13,207 nucleotides of DNA from Limisphaerales bacterium. Lineage in GTDB: Bacteria > Verrucomicrobiota > Verrucomicrobiia > Limisphaerales > UBA11358. Shown one piece after another: positions 1 through 7,853 of the stretch (its first letter is position 1; every line of letters starts with the position of its first letter). The translations under genes and the position numbers were made by a program. The notes beneath the pieces were generated by a model. That model made no database searches. It worked only from the letters and a program-made list of their open reading frames with translations, and had not been told where the DNA came from. The DNA is taken from contig DAIDJC010000060.1 in assembly GCA_027451565.1 (NCBI GenBank), positions 1-13,207 on the forward strand. The letters are read 5' to 3'.

Positions 1-987
1 ATGGATCTCACAGCCATTCGACAGGAAATCACCCAGGAGAAAGGGCAACCCCGCGCCGTGTTCATGGATGGGAAAATGTTCATATTGGGAGCCGCCATGG
101 AATCGGAGAGCCAGATTAAGACGCCTCCCGTCATCAAACCGCATTCGGTTGTTTCGTCCTTTGGAAAAACAAGCCCCATGCATTTGAAATATGCCCGGGA
201 GTTGAGGGAAGCCATACCGGAAACCATCCGGATCGCAGCCCGGGAACCGCTCGGGGCGGCCGCCCTGCTCTTTGCCCTGTTGCTGGAAACGGATGAAACC
301 CTGCGGGCCTCGCAATTGGAGGTCATCAAAAGCCGGTTTTCCGAGGAAATGGCGAAGCGCGCCGAAGACATGCAGCCCGGTGTGGCTGAGGTGGCATTGA
401 AAGCCCGTTTGCCCCTGGTGAATGTGTGCCTGGGTGCCCTCAAACAATTATCACCCGCAGATTACCGGAAATTTCAGTCCACCCTCGATCCTCTTTTGCC
501 CAAGGAAGGAGCTTCCGGGCTTTTTGCATGGGTCCTGCAAACCATTGTGACGCGCCATTTGAGCGTGGCTTTCGGAAGCGAGCCGCACGCGGTCATCCAA
601 TTTTACAGCCTGAAGCCGCTCCTGCCAGATTGTGCCCTGGTGCTTTCCATGCTGGCAAGGGCCGGGGCGCAGGAAGAACCGAAAATCCAGGAGGCTTTTG
701 ACGCGGGGATTCCCTATCTCCAAGCCCCGCCGCAGGCGCCCTTGGAATTGGCCCCGGCAAACCAATGCAGCGTGACGGCATTGCGGGCGTCCCTGAATCG
801 CCTGGCACAAAGCGCCCCCTTGGTCAAAAAGCATGTGCTCCAAGCCTGCGCCCACGTGGTGGGGGCCGATGGCATCATCCAGGAAACCGAGGCTGAGCTT
901 TTGCGCGGAGTGGCAGACACCCTGGACTGCCCCCTTCCTCCATGGCAAACCGTTGCCGCCAGCGGTTTAACGCAGGACAGCGCCTAA
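1..987 (+). CDS. C-terminal part of an M48-family-like metallopeptidase protein (5' end outside the window)
   Basis: The frame is open from base 1 to TAA at 985-987, giving 328 residues. The first codon is ATG, but it is probably internal: no zinc-binding HExxH motif, signal peptide or membrane segment is present, so the catalytic half should lie upstream. What remains resembles the long soluble C-terminal half of large membrane-anchored M48 (HtpX/Ste24-like) proteins, from memory of that family. It has a helical block around residues 60-125 with an Ala/Leu-rich stretch (AALLFALLLE), then a RLPLVN...LSPADYRKF segment near 134-160. A TerB-like acidic end follows near 272-312, with VVGADG and ETEAELLRGVADTLDCPLPP. 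Such proteins are thought to act in the envelope; the substrate is unknown. The gene converges with pheT and overlaps its 3' end by 21 bp. It could instead be a free-standing TerB-like protein starting at base 1. Confidence 0.55.
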   Translation: MDLTAIRQEITQEKGQPRAVFMDGKMFILGAAMESESQIKTPPVIKPHSVVSSFGKTSPMHLKYARELREAIPETIRIAAREPLGAAALLFALLLETDETLRASQLEVIKSRFSEEMAKRAEDMQPGVAEVALKARLPLVNVCLGALKQLSPADYRKFQSTLDPLLPKEGASGLFAWVLQTIVTRHLSVAFGSEPHAVIQFYSLKPLLPDCALVLSMLARAGAQEEPKIQEAFDAGIPYLQAPPQAPLELAPANQCSVTALRASLNRLAQSAPLVKKHVLQACAHVVGADGIIQETEAELLRGVADTLDCPLPPWQTVAASGLTQDSA

Positions 988-3399
988 ATCCCGTTTCAAA
1001 CCTTCCACAGCCTTTTCCTGGGCTGCGTTCACCTCGGCATCAGTAAGAGTCCTGTCCAAAGCACGGTAGGTAAAGGCGTAGGCCATGCTCTTGTGACCAT
1101 CTGGCACTCCTTTGCCGCGAAAAACGTCAAACAAATCCAACGCCTCGAGGTTGGCCAGTTTCATCTTCCTGATGCAACCACACACCATTTCGTGCGTGAT
1201 GGTTTCGGGCACTAAAAAAGCGGCATCCCGGCGGCTGGATGGAAACGCGGGCATGGGCTTGAAGTTTTTACCGGACTGTCTCCTGGCCAGCAAGGCGTCC
1301 AGGTCCAATTCCGCGAGGCAAACCACCTCCCGAAGCCCATATTTTCTGGCCTCAATGGGATGCATCTGGCCCATTTCGCCCAGTGGCACTTTGCCACCCA
1401 GGGTGATCAGGGCGGCTTCCAGATAAAGGCTGGTGGGGGCAGGGTTTGACGCAAAGACAACCCCGCGCAAACCAAAGCCATCCAGAAAATCCTCAACCAG
1501 CCCTTTCATGTCATAGACATCCACCATGGCATCGCGTTCCGCGCCGGACCAAAACGGGGGGCGCCTCAAACCGGTGATGGCCATGGCAACGCGGCGTGAC
1601 TCCCGGACACCATCCTTGGTGCGATGAAAAACACGGCCCGTTTCAAACAAGGCCACCTGCCCATTTTTTCGGCTGATATTGTGGCGCAAGGCATGGATCA
1701 AGCCCGGCAACAAGCTGGGCCTTAAAACATCCATGTCCGAACTCAAGGGATTGGCCAGTGAAACAAGCTGGTCCGGGTTTGTTTGCCGGGCCTCGCTGCA
1801 TGCAATCAATGTCTGCCCTTGGGCCTCATTCAGTCCCAGGCTGGAAAGAATCCTTCGGGCCTCAGAAATGTGGTCGTAAACAGAATCAAATTCATTGAAT
1901 CCAATCGCCCCGCGCGGCGGTGTGCTGGGAAGCCGTTCCACGCCGTGAAGACGCCCGACTTCCTCAATCAAATCCACCTCGCGCTTGAGATCCACGCGCC
2001 AGCTTGGAACACGGTAAACCCCCAGCCCTGGATCCTGGCGAACCAAAACCAGTCCAAGCCGGGTCAGATGCTTCTGCTGTTCGGCATGGGAAATGGCCAC
2101 GCCCAGCAGGGAATCGGCATGGGCATACCTGAATTCAATCTCTGCGGCTGGCTTGGTTGCGGTTTGAACCTCCACCACCCCTTCCATCAACGCGCCTCCT
2201 GCCGTCTCGATGATGAGCCCCGCAGCCCGACGGCTGGCATAATCGCCAATTCCAGGGTCCACCCCGCGCTCAAACCGATAACTGGATTCACTCCTCAGGG
2301 CCAGGCGCTTGCTGGTGCGACGCACGGTCACGGGATCAAACCAGGCGCTTTCCAGGAGCACATCCACGGTCTGGGCGTTGATTTCTGTTCCCGCACCGCC
2401 CATGATGCCGGCCAGGGCAAGGGCTATTTGGCCGTCTGCAATCACCAGCATTTCCGAAGTCAACACCCTCTCGATCCCGTCCAGGCACGCGAGCTTTTCA
2501 TCCGGCGCTGCGAATCGCACCGTGATCTCACTGCGGCCATCCTGGCCCTTGGCGATAAGCCGCGCATCAAACGCGTGCAGCGGCTGCCCCGTTTCCAGCA
2601 TCACAAAATTGGTCACATCCACCACGTTGCAAATGCTGCGTATCCCGGATTTTTCAAGGCGGCTCCGCAGCCAATCCGGGCTGGGGCCAATTTTGACCCC
2701 GCAAATCATTCGCGCCGAATAGCGCGAACAGACCGCATGGTTCTCAATACGCACCGACAGTCTGTCCCCAAGGGCTGGGCCACCCTGGGAAATGGGATTG
2801 CCGGGATCAGGCAGATTCAAGGCGCGGCCTTCCACCGCAGCCAGCTCGCGAGCAATACCCATGACACTGTTCAAATCCGGACGATTGGGCGTCACCTCCA
2901 GGTCAAAAACCACATCGCTGCCGGTCTGGCCCAGGTATTCCGCAAAGGACTGGCCCACCACCGCATCCGGACGAAGTATGAGCAAACCGTCCACCTTGTC
3001 AGGCAATCCTAATTCCTGCGGAGAGCAAAGCATGCCATGGGATTCCACGCCCCGTATTTTTCCCACCTTGATGGTGAACGGTTGGGTCTCGCCAGCCTTC
3101 AAAGGCAGCGAGGCGCCGGGCAATATAAGCGGCACCTTGTCACCCGCTTGAAAATTTGTGGCCCCGCACACAATCTGACGCTCTCCTGAGCCGTCATGAA
3201 CCCTGCACAAGGATAATTTATCCGCGTTGGGATGTTTTTCGCGGGAAATGACTTGAGCCACCAAAATGCCATCAAATGCCCCGCTTATGGCCTGCACCCC
3301 CTCCACCTCCAAACCCAGCATGGTGAGCTGGTGAGTGAGTTCCTCAACGGTCCACTTAAAATCCAGATATTGCCTGAGCCAATGCAAGGAGACTTTCAT
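967..3399 (-). CDS. pheT: Phenylalanine--tRNA ligase beta subunit
   Basis: PheT is the beta chain of the cytoplasmic (alpha-beta)2 PheRS, which charges tRNA-Phe; the beta chain provides tRNA binding and editing. It has 810 residues, close to the usual 800. The N-terminal signature MKVSLHWLRQYL is followed by the EMAP-like tRNA-binding fold at about 42-150. Near 164-188 is the B1-type segment FDLEVTPNRPDLNSVMGIARELAA (split here only for naming: FDLEVTPNRP then DLNSVMGIAREL). The B3/B4 editing region is at about 225-395 (NVVDVTNFVMLE, QPLHAFD, GIMGG), B5 at about 420-490 (VPSWRVDLKREVDLIEEVGR), and the anticodon-binding FDX-ACB domain covers the last 94 residues. A longer reading to 3579 is possible, but its 60 extra residues match nothing in the family, so ATG at 3399 was chosen. 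No Shine-Dalgarno precedes it. pheS, usually just upstream, is absent. The 3' end overlaps the convergent gene at 1-987. Confidence 0.97.
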   Translation of the reverse strand: MKVSLHWLRQYLDFKWTVEELTHQLTMLGLEVEGVQAISGAFDGILVAQVISREKHPNADKLSLCRVHDGSGERQIVCGATNFQAGDKVPLILPGASLPLKAGETQPFTIKVGKIRGVESHGMLCSPQELGLPDKVDGLLILRPDAVVGQSFAEYLGQTGSDVVFDLEVTPNRPDLNSVMGIARELAAVEGRALNLPDPGNPISQGGPALGDRLSVRIENHAVCSRYSARMICGVKIGPSPDWLRSRLEKSGIRSICNVVDVTNFVMLETGQPLHAFDARLIAKGQDGRSEITVRFAAPDEKLACLDGIERVLTSEMLVIADGQIALALAGIMGGAGTEINAQTVDVLLESAWFDPVTVRRTSKRLALRSESSYRFERGVDPGIGDYASRRAAGLIIETAGGALMEGVVEVQTATKPAAEIEFRYAHADSLLGVAISHAEQQKHLTRLGLVLVRQDPGLGVYRVPSWRVDLKREVDLIEEVGRLHGVERLPSTPPRGAIGFNEFDSVYDHISEARRILSSLGLNEAQGQTLIACSEARQTNPDQLVSLANPLSSDMDVLRPSLLPGLIHALRHNISRKNGQVALFETGRVFHRTKDGVRESRRVAMAITGLRRPPFWSGAERDAMVDVYDMKGLVEDFLDGFGLRGVVFASNPAPTSLYLEAALITLGGKVPLGEMGQMHPIEARKYGLREVVCLAELDLDALLARRQSGKNFKPMPAFPSSRRDAAFLVPETITHEMVCGCIRKMKLANLEALDLFDVFRGKGVPDGHKSMAYAFTYRALDRTLTDAEVNAAQEKAVEGLKRDLGAVLR

Positions 3400-3730
3400 T
3401 ATGAAAAACCAGTTTAACGGAAAACCACCAAAATGGAAACCGTGTTTTGAATGTTCTTCAATCGCCAAGCGCGCCATTTTGGGGTTGGACGTGGAGGGGA
3501 TGCAGGCCATGGAGCCATGCATTGGGCATCGCCAAAAGGCGGCATCTCCAGAAGAGGCCAAGGAAACATGCCTCGACAACCAAATGAGACAAACTTACCT
3601 GATGGTCGTATTGCCGGTAAACCCAGTAATGGATGCGGCAATTTTTTGCGGGCAATCACCGGCCGGGTTGGGAAAAAATGGCGGTTAAGGATGGGAACTT
3701 TTCAAGTTGCTCGCAGACAGGTTCCAAACG
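3400..3730. other. Intergenic stretch of about 330 bp, no gene recognised
   Basis: This lies between the stop of the flavoprotein gene and the start of pheT, both on the minus strand. It should hold the flavoprotein's 3' end and the pheT promoter. Short open frames exist on both strands (for example 81 codons at 3659-3414), but none has a recognisable domain. I see A-runs (3672-3677) and small inverted repeats such as AACTT/AAGTT, but no convincing hairpin plus T-tract terminator and no good sigma-70 promoter. No SRP, 6S or tRNA signature was found. Confidence 0.5.
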
Positions 3731-4966
3731 TTACGAGGACGCCATGGCACGTCCTGCTATGTAGCCCGTGGTCCATGCTGCTTGAAAATTAAAGCCGCCT
3801 GTGATGCCGTCAATGTCCAAAAGCTCACCGGCAAAAAAGAGCCCCGGACTCACCCTGCTTTCCATGGTTTGAAGGTTCACCTCGCCCAGTTTAATTCCTC
3901 CGCAGGTCACAAATTCATCCTTGTTAAGACTTTTGCCAGCGACTGGGAATTCGGATCGTGTCAATTGCAAACCCAGGGCATGGATTTGATTTCGGGTGAT
4001 TCCAGACCAGCGGGCATCCCGGTTCAGACCCGCCGCCATCACCAGGTTTTCCCAGAGGCGCAAAGGGACCGGTGCAATGGGTATCTGCGACACCAATTTA
4101 TTGCCAGCAGATTGGCGGCGGTTTTGAATCTCCCCCACAATGTCATCGAGCAGCTTCCCCGGCATCCAATTCACCCTTACGGTAAAACGATAATTTGCGG
4201 CATGCAGGTCACGGGCCCCCCATGCGGACATCTTGAGCACCACCGGCCCGCTCAATCCCCAATGGGTGATCAGGATGGGACCGCGCTGACGCAAACCCAA
4301 ATCTCCGGCAACCACCTCGACATCTTCCAATGAAATGCCGGATAGCGACCGCAACCATCCCGACTCAATTATGAAGGTAAAAAGCGATGGCACGGGTGGA
4401 ATCAGGGCATGGCCCAGCTTTGCGGCCAGCAGCCCCTGGCTGGCGGAACGGCAACCTCCGGTGGCCAGCAACACCCGGTTGGCTACCAAAGACACCGTCT
4501 CACCTTTGATGCCAGAAATTCCAAGCCGGAAGCCACCACCATGCACCACATCCAAACTGGCAACCTCCGTGTTCGCAAACAATTCCACGCCTGCATCCCG
4601 GGCGCTGCCAAGCAGACATGCCACAATCGTTTCTGATGTGTTCGATTCGGGAAACATGCGGCCATCTCGTTCGGTTTTAAGCCGCACCCCGCGCCGGCCA
4701 AACCATTCGACTGTGTCCGTCATGCTGAATTGATGAAAGGGGCCTAGCACGGCCCGGCTTCCCCTGGGATAATTGCCGGCCATGGCCCGGATATCCGGGC
4801 AGGCATGAGTTACATTGCACCGTCCGCCGCCTGAAATACGGACTTTTTCAAGGAACCGACCGGATTTTTCAAGCAAGCGGACCTTCGCGCCCATTTCGGC
4901 AGCGGTAATGGCCGCAAAAAAGCCTGCCGCGCCTCCGCCGACCACGATGATTTGGCTCGTACTCAC
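3731..4966 (-). CDS. HI0933/YhiN-family FAD-binding oxidoreductase (aminoacetone oxidase-like)
   Basis: This is a cytosolic flavoprotein of the HI0933/YhiN/BaiN-like family; its physiological substrate is not settled. It has 411 residues, normal for the family. The N-terminal Rossmann motif IIVVGGGAAG lies at about 6-15, with an acidic strand end LLEKSG at 31-36. The family signature ISGGGRCNVT is at 44-53. An ATGG motif near the middle (LLATGG) precedes the inserted domain, and the C-terminal FAD-contact block GELLDIDGITGGFN is at about 380-393. GTG at 4966-4964 was chosen as start because it places the Rossmann motif 5 residues in. An ATG at 5020 is in frame, but it would add 18 residues with no family match and overlap rsmH. 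The start is only 26 bp from the divergent rsmH start, so each promoter must lie in or next to the other's coding sequence. Family assignment is secure; the role is not. Confidence 0.9.
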   Translation of the reverse strand: MSTSQIIVVGGGAAGFFAAITAAEMGAKVRLLEKSGRFLEKVRISGGGRCNVTHACPDIRAMAGNYPRGSRAVLGPFHQFSMTDTVEWFGRRGVRLKTERDGRMFPESNTSETIVACLLGSARDAGVELFANTEVASLDVVHGGGFRLGISGIKGETVSLVANRVLLATGGCRSASQGLLAAKLGHALIPPVPSLFTFIIESGWLRSLSGISLEDVEVVAGDLGLRQRGPILITHWGLSGPVVLKMSAWGARDLHAANYRFTVRVNWMPGKLLDDIVGEIQNRRQSAGNKLVSQIPIAPVPLRLWENLVMAAGLNRDARWSGITRNQIHALGLQLTRSEFPVAGKSLNKDEFVTCGGIKLGEVNLQTMESRVSPGLFFAGELLDIDGITGGFNFQAAWTTGYIAGRAMASS

Positions 4967-4992
4967 GCATCCAGCATTGCAAATTGACGACC

Positions 4993-6057
4993 ATGGCCGA
5001 AGACATTTCCACCAACCCAACCCCGCCTGCCGGCGGTCATCGTCGCCGGATCAGGTACCGGGGTAAACATCCCCGGCGTTTCGAGGAAAAATACAAAGAA
5101 CAAAACCCGGACCAATACCCCGAAACGGTGGCCAAGGTATTGAGTTCCGGGAAAACGCCAGCGGGATCGCATCGTTCGATCCTGGTTGCTGAGATTTTGG
5201 AAGCATTAAAACCGGCTCCCGGAATGGTGGCTGTGGATTGCACCGTGGGGCATGGCGGGCACACTGTTCAATTACTGGAAAAAGTCATGCCAAGTGGACG
5301 TGTCGTGGGGTTGGATGCGGACCCTTTGGAATTGCCCAAGACCGAGGTTCGTTTGCGAAAAATGGGCTTTGGCCCGGATGTTCTCAGCCTGCACCGCTGT
5401 CATTTTGCCGGGCTGCAACGCATCCTGGCCAGTCATGACATTGCTGGGGCGGACGTGCTTTTGGCGGACTTGGGAGTATCATCCATGCAATTGGACGACC
5501 CAGCCCGGGGGTTTTCCATGAAACAGGCCGGGCCGCTGGATATGCGCATGAACCCCAACCATGGCCAGCCGGTTTCATCGCTCCTGGCATCCATTCAACC
5601 CAATGCCTTGTCGGCGCTTTTGGCGGAAAATGCCGATGAACCTTCAGCCCAGCTATTGGGCCAGGCTCTGGCCGGTGGACATTTTAAATCCACCATCGAA
5701 TTGGTTGCCGCCATTAAACGGGCCTGCCCCAACCTCCCGGCTGAGGCCATGCAACAAACCATCCGACGCGTTTTCCAAGCGCTTCGCATTGCAGTGAATG
5801 ACGAACTATCTGCATTGGATTCCCTGCTTCGCATTCTGCCGGAGTGTCTCAACCCGGGCGGACGCGCCGCCATTCTGACCTTTCATTCAGGAGAAGACCG
5901 CAGGGTGAAAAGGTCCTTCGAGGATGGCCTGCGCAAGGGTTTCTATTCTGCCATATCGGAGGTCATCCGCCCTAGCCCGGAAGAACGCCGGTCCAACTTG
6001 CGATCCGCACCAGCCAAACTGCGTTGGGCCCAGCGTTCCGGCCAAACCCATTCATGA
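4993..6057 (+). CDS. rsmH: 16S rRNA (cytosine(1402)-N(4))-methyltransferase
   Basis: RsmH transfers a methyl group from S-adenosylmethionine to N4 of C1402 in the decoding site of 16S rRNA. In this 354-residue protein the SAM-binding loop VDCTVGHGGHT is at 81-91 and VGLDADP at 105-111. The family block DLGVSSMQLDDPARGFS is at 159-175, GPLDMRM at 180-186, FQALRIAVNDEL at 261-272 and FHSGEDRRVKRSF at 297-309. Usual family members have FHSLEDR, so Leu is replaced by Gly here. The protein is about 40 residues longer than typical because of a basic N-terminal extension (HRRRIRYRGKHPRRFEEKYKE at about 16-36, split HRRRIRYRGK + HPRRFEEKYKE). Start: ATG at 4993; a TTG at 4984 is also in frame. No Shine-Dalgarno is visible. 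The gene is not in a mraZ-rsmH-ftsL division cluster: its neighbours are a divergent flavoprotein gene and the convergent rplW. Confidence 0.95.
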   Translation: MAEDISTNPTPPAGGHRRRIRYRGKHPRRFEEKYKEQNPDQYPETVAKVLSSGKTPAGSHRSILVAEILEALKPAPGMVAVDCTVGHGGHTVQLLEKVMPSGRVVGLDADPLELPKTEVRLRKMGFGPDVLSLHRCHFAGLQRILASHDIAGADVLLADLGVSSMQLDDPARGFSMKQAGPLDMRMNPNHGQPVSSLLASIQPNALSALLAENADEPSAQLLGQALAGGHFKSTIELVAAIKRACPNLPAEAMQQTIRRVFQALRIAVNDELSALDSLLRILPECLNPGGRAAILTFHSGEDRRVKRSFEDGLRKGFYSAISEVIRPSPEERRSNLRSAPAKLRWAQRSGQTHS

Positions 6058-6107
6058 CCGGCAGGCTGGAATAATCCGTTGCACCTTAAAAACGAAACCA
6101 GCGCATG

Positions 6108-6141
6108 AAAAAAGGCGCAAAGGAAACGAAACCTTTGCGCC
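6108..6141 (-). terminator. Intrinsic terminator of the rpsJ-rplC-rplD-rplW operon
   Basis: There is a perfect 10-bp stem: GGCGCAAAGG at 6114-6123 pairs with CCTTTGCGCC at 6132-6141, around an 8-nt loop. Read on the minus strand it is followed directly by six T (6113-6108), the standard Rho-independent layout. There is no T-run on the plus-strand side, so it acts for the leftward operon rather than for rsmH. It sits about 55 bp past the rplW stop. Confidence 0.88.
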
Positions 6142-6171
6142 TGTAAAAAACCGGGGAACTTTCCGGTGGAA

Positions 6172-6189
6172 GGTATCCATCAGGATACC
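6172..6189 (-). repeat. Perfect small hairpin just after rplW
   Basis: GGTATCC (6172-6178) and GGATACC (6183-6189) form a perfect 7-bp stem with a 4-nt loop, starting 5 nt past the rplW stop codon. It has no T-tract. It may protect the 3' end or pause polymerase before the main terminator; that role is inferred. Confidence 0.45.
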
Positions 6190-6194
6190 GCCAC

Positions 6195-6476
6195 TCAGGT
6201 CAGATTAATTTTATCGCCATCCTTAAGGGTGACAATGGCCTTTTTCCAATTGGAAGCCCTGCCGGCCTGGGCCGTGCGTTGGCGGCGGGCCTTGCCACGG
6301 ACATTCATGGTATTCACCTTGATGACCTTGACTTTGAACAATTCCTGGACGGCATCGCGGATCTGGGTTTTATTGGCCAAACGGTCTGCCACCACGGTGT
6401 ATTGATTGAGCTTTTCGCTCTGGCGGGTGCCCTTTTCCGTGAGCCGAACGGTCTTGATGATCTCAAAAGTATTCAT
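6195..6476 (-). CDS. rplW: 50S ribosomal protein L23
   Basis: L23 binds domain III of 23S rRNA at the exit of the peptide tunnel and is the docking site for trigger factor and SRP. It has 93 residues, normal length. The N-terminal LTEKGTRQSEKLNQYTVVAD block is followed by ANKTQIRDAVQELFKVKVIKVNT (split: ANKTQIRDAVQELF, KVKVIKVNT), the rRNA-binding basic loop GKARRQRTAQAGRASNWKKA and the terminal VTLKDGDKI. The start ATG at 6476 is preceded by AGGA at 6489-6486, a usable ribosome site lying inside the end of rplD. It is the last gene of the operon: rplB, the usual next gene, is missing and a terminator follows. Confidence 0.96.
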   Translation of the reverse strand: MNTFEIIKTVRLTEKGTRQSEKLNQYTVVADRLANKTQIRDAVQELFKVKVIKVNTMNVRGKARRQRTAQAGRASNWKKAIVTLKDGDKINLT

Positions 6477-6481
6477 GTGAA

Positions 6482-7108
6482 TTATTCCTGGGTAAGGCGG
6501 TCAGATACTTTTTCAAATGCCTTGCGTGTGAAAATGAGCTTGTCAGGACGCAACACATCGTAGGTGTTCAGCGAATCGCTGGTGGCCAGGGCCACATTCT
6601 CCACGTTGCGCGAAGCGAGGGAGAGGTTGCGATCGATTTCCGATGAAACCAACAAAGCGGTGCCAGTCAATTCCAGCGCGGAGATGAGGTCAACAATCTG
6701 CCTGGTTTTGGGCGTAGCCAGCCTCAAATCCTCCAGAACCACCACATCGCCTGCCTTCAATCTCTCGCTCAAGGCTTTGCGCAGTGCAAGGGAGCGTGTT
6801 TTTTTGGAGACTTTCTTGCTAAAATCCCTTGGCTTAGGGCCAAAAACCACACCGCCGCCCGCCCAGAGGGGTGAGCGAACTGAACCGGCACGGGCGCGGC
6901 CTGTGCCTTTTTGACGCCAAGGCTTTTTGTTGGACCCGGCCACTTCACCTGCGGTCTTGGTGCAGGCTGTTCCACTCCGCTGAGCGGCGCGAAAGGCCAC
7001 CACGGTGTCATGCACCGCCTGGGTGCCCTTGCCTGTTTCAATCAGATCAAACTTGACCTCAAGTTCACCCTGGCTCTTCCCATCAATCGTTTTGATTGCA
7101 ATCTTCAT
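6482..7108 (-). CDS. rplD: 50S ribosomal protein L4
   Basis: L4 is an early-assembly 23S rRNA-binding protein whose long loop lines the peptide exit tunnel. In E. coli it also represses the S10 operon. It has 208 residues, usual length. The conserved loop is at about 45-80, with GSNKKPWRQKGTGRARAGS and SPLWAGGGVVFGPKPRDFS. The C-terminal half carries the helical VVLEDLRLATPKTRQ segment and the dinucleotide-fold-like body ending in YDVLRPDKLIFTRKAFE. It lies 15 nt after rplC and 5 nt before rplW, so it is clearly cotranscribed. No Shine-Dalgarno is seen before its ATG at 7108, which suggests translational coupling to rplC or SD-independent initiation. Whether this L4 autoregulates here is not shown. 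Confidence 0.97.
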   Translation of the reverse strand: MKIAIKTIDGKSQGELEVKFDLIETGKGTQAVHDTVVAFRAAQRSGTACTKTAGEVAGSNKKPWRQKGTGRARAGSVRSPLWAGGGVVFGPKPRDFSKKVSKKTRSLALRKALSERLKAGDVVVLEDLRLATPKTRQIVDLISALELTGTALLVSSEIDRNLSLASRNVENVALATSDSLNTYDVLRPDKLIFTRKAFEKVSDRLTQE

Positions 7109-7123
7109 GGCTGAACAATTTGA

Positions 7124-7843
7124 TTATTTCTTGGCTGCGGGCGCCGCTTTTTTATCAGCAGCAGCGGCTTTTTTCTTGCCGGCTGCAGCCACTGGCGGTT
7201 TCCATCCCTTTGGACGTTTTTTGGATTCGCGGATCACCACGTAATCCCCCTCGGACCCCGGTATGGCTCCCTTGATCAGGAGCAGGTTGTCCGCCTCGCG
7301 GACCTGAATGATTTCAAGGTTCTGGGTGGTCCGTGTGACCTGTCCCATGTGGCCGGGCATGCGCATTCCCCGCATGACTGTGCCTGGGAACAAACGCTGG
7401 CCGATGGCGCCAGACCGGCGGTGCCAGCCTTTGGCACCGTGGGTGGAATCGCCGCCGGCAAACCGGTGACGCTTCACCACGCCTTCAAAACCGCGACCCT
7501 TGGTGGTGCCAATGGCATCCACAAAATCGCCCGGGGCAAAAAGTGTTGGCCCCACCACATCGCCTGGCTTGACTTCTTTTGAGAAATCACGGAATTCCTT
7601 GATCCGCTTCACAGCCACGCCATTTTGCTTTTTAATGTGACCTGTCAAGGCCTTGGTCAGGCGCTGTTCCTTTTGATCATCAAATCCCAGTTGAACGGCA
7701 TTGTACCCGTCTGCACCAGCCTGGGTCTTGACCTGCAACACGCGGTTTGGACCCGCCAGCACAACCGTGACCGGCACCGCCACCCCGTTCGCATCATAGA
7801 CGCGGGTGTGGCCCAGTTTTTTTCCAAGTAATCCTAGTGGCAT
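7124..7843 (-). CDS. rplC: 50S ribosomal protein L3
   Basis: L3 is a primary 23S rRNA-binding protein near the peptidyl-transferase centre. The 239 residues begin MPLGLLGKKLGHTRVYD, the normal L3 opening. The central loop GAKGWHRRSGAIGQ with MRGMRMPGHMGQVTRTTQNL follows, then the C-terminal VREADNLLLIKGAIPG. The start at 7843 was chosen over one at 7879 because it begins at the family N-terminus and has a good Shine-Dalgarno, GAGGA (7855-7851), 7 nt upstream and overlapping the rpsJ stop codon. The last ~29 residues form an Ala/Lys-rich tail (PPVAAAGKKKAAAADKKAA and a few more) that E. coli L3 lacks, probably a disordered rRNA-contacting extension. Confidence 0.96.
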   Translation of the reverse strand: MPLGLLGKKLGHTRVYDANGVAVPVTVVLAGPNRVLQVKTQAGADGYNAVQLGFDDQKEQRLTKALTGHIKKQNGVAVKRIKEFRDFSKEVKPGDVVGPTLFAPGDFVDAIGTTKGRGFEGVVKRHRFAGGDSTHGAKGWHRRSGAIGQRLFPGTVMRGMRMPGHMGQVTRTTQNLEIIQVREADNLLLIKGAIPGSEGDYVVIRESKKRPKGWKPPVAAAGKKKAAAADKKAAPAAKK

Positions 7844-7853
7844 GGCTTTATCC

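Noticed and set aside
1783..3012. 409-codon open frame on the plus strand
   Set aside because: It lies wholly antisense to pheT, has no domain, and its codons mirror the pheT reading frame.
3400..3579. 60-residue N-terminal extension of PheT
   Set aside because: The extra residues do not resemble PheT, while ATG 3399 gives the exact family N-terminus.
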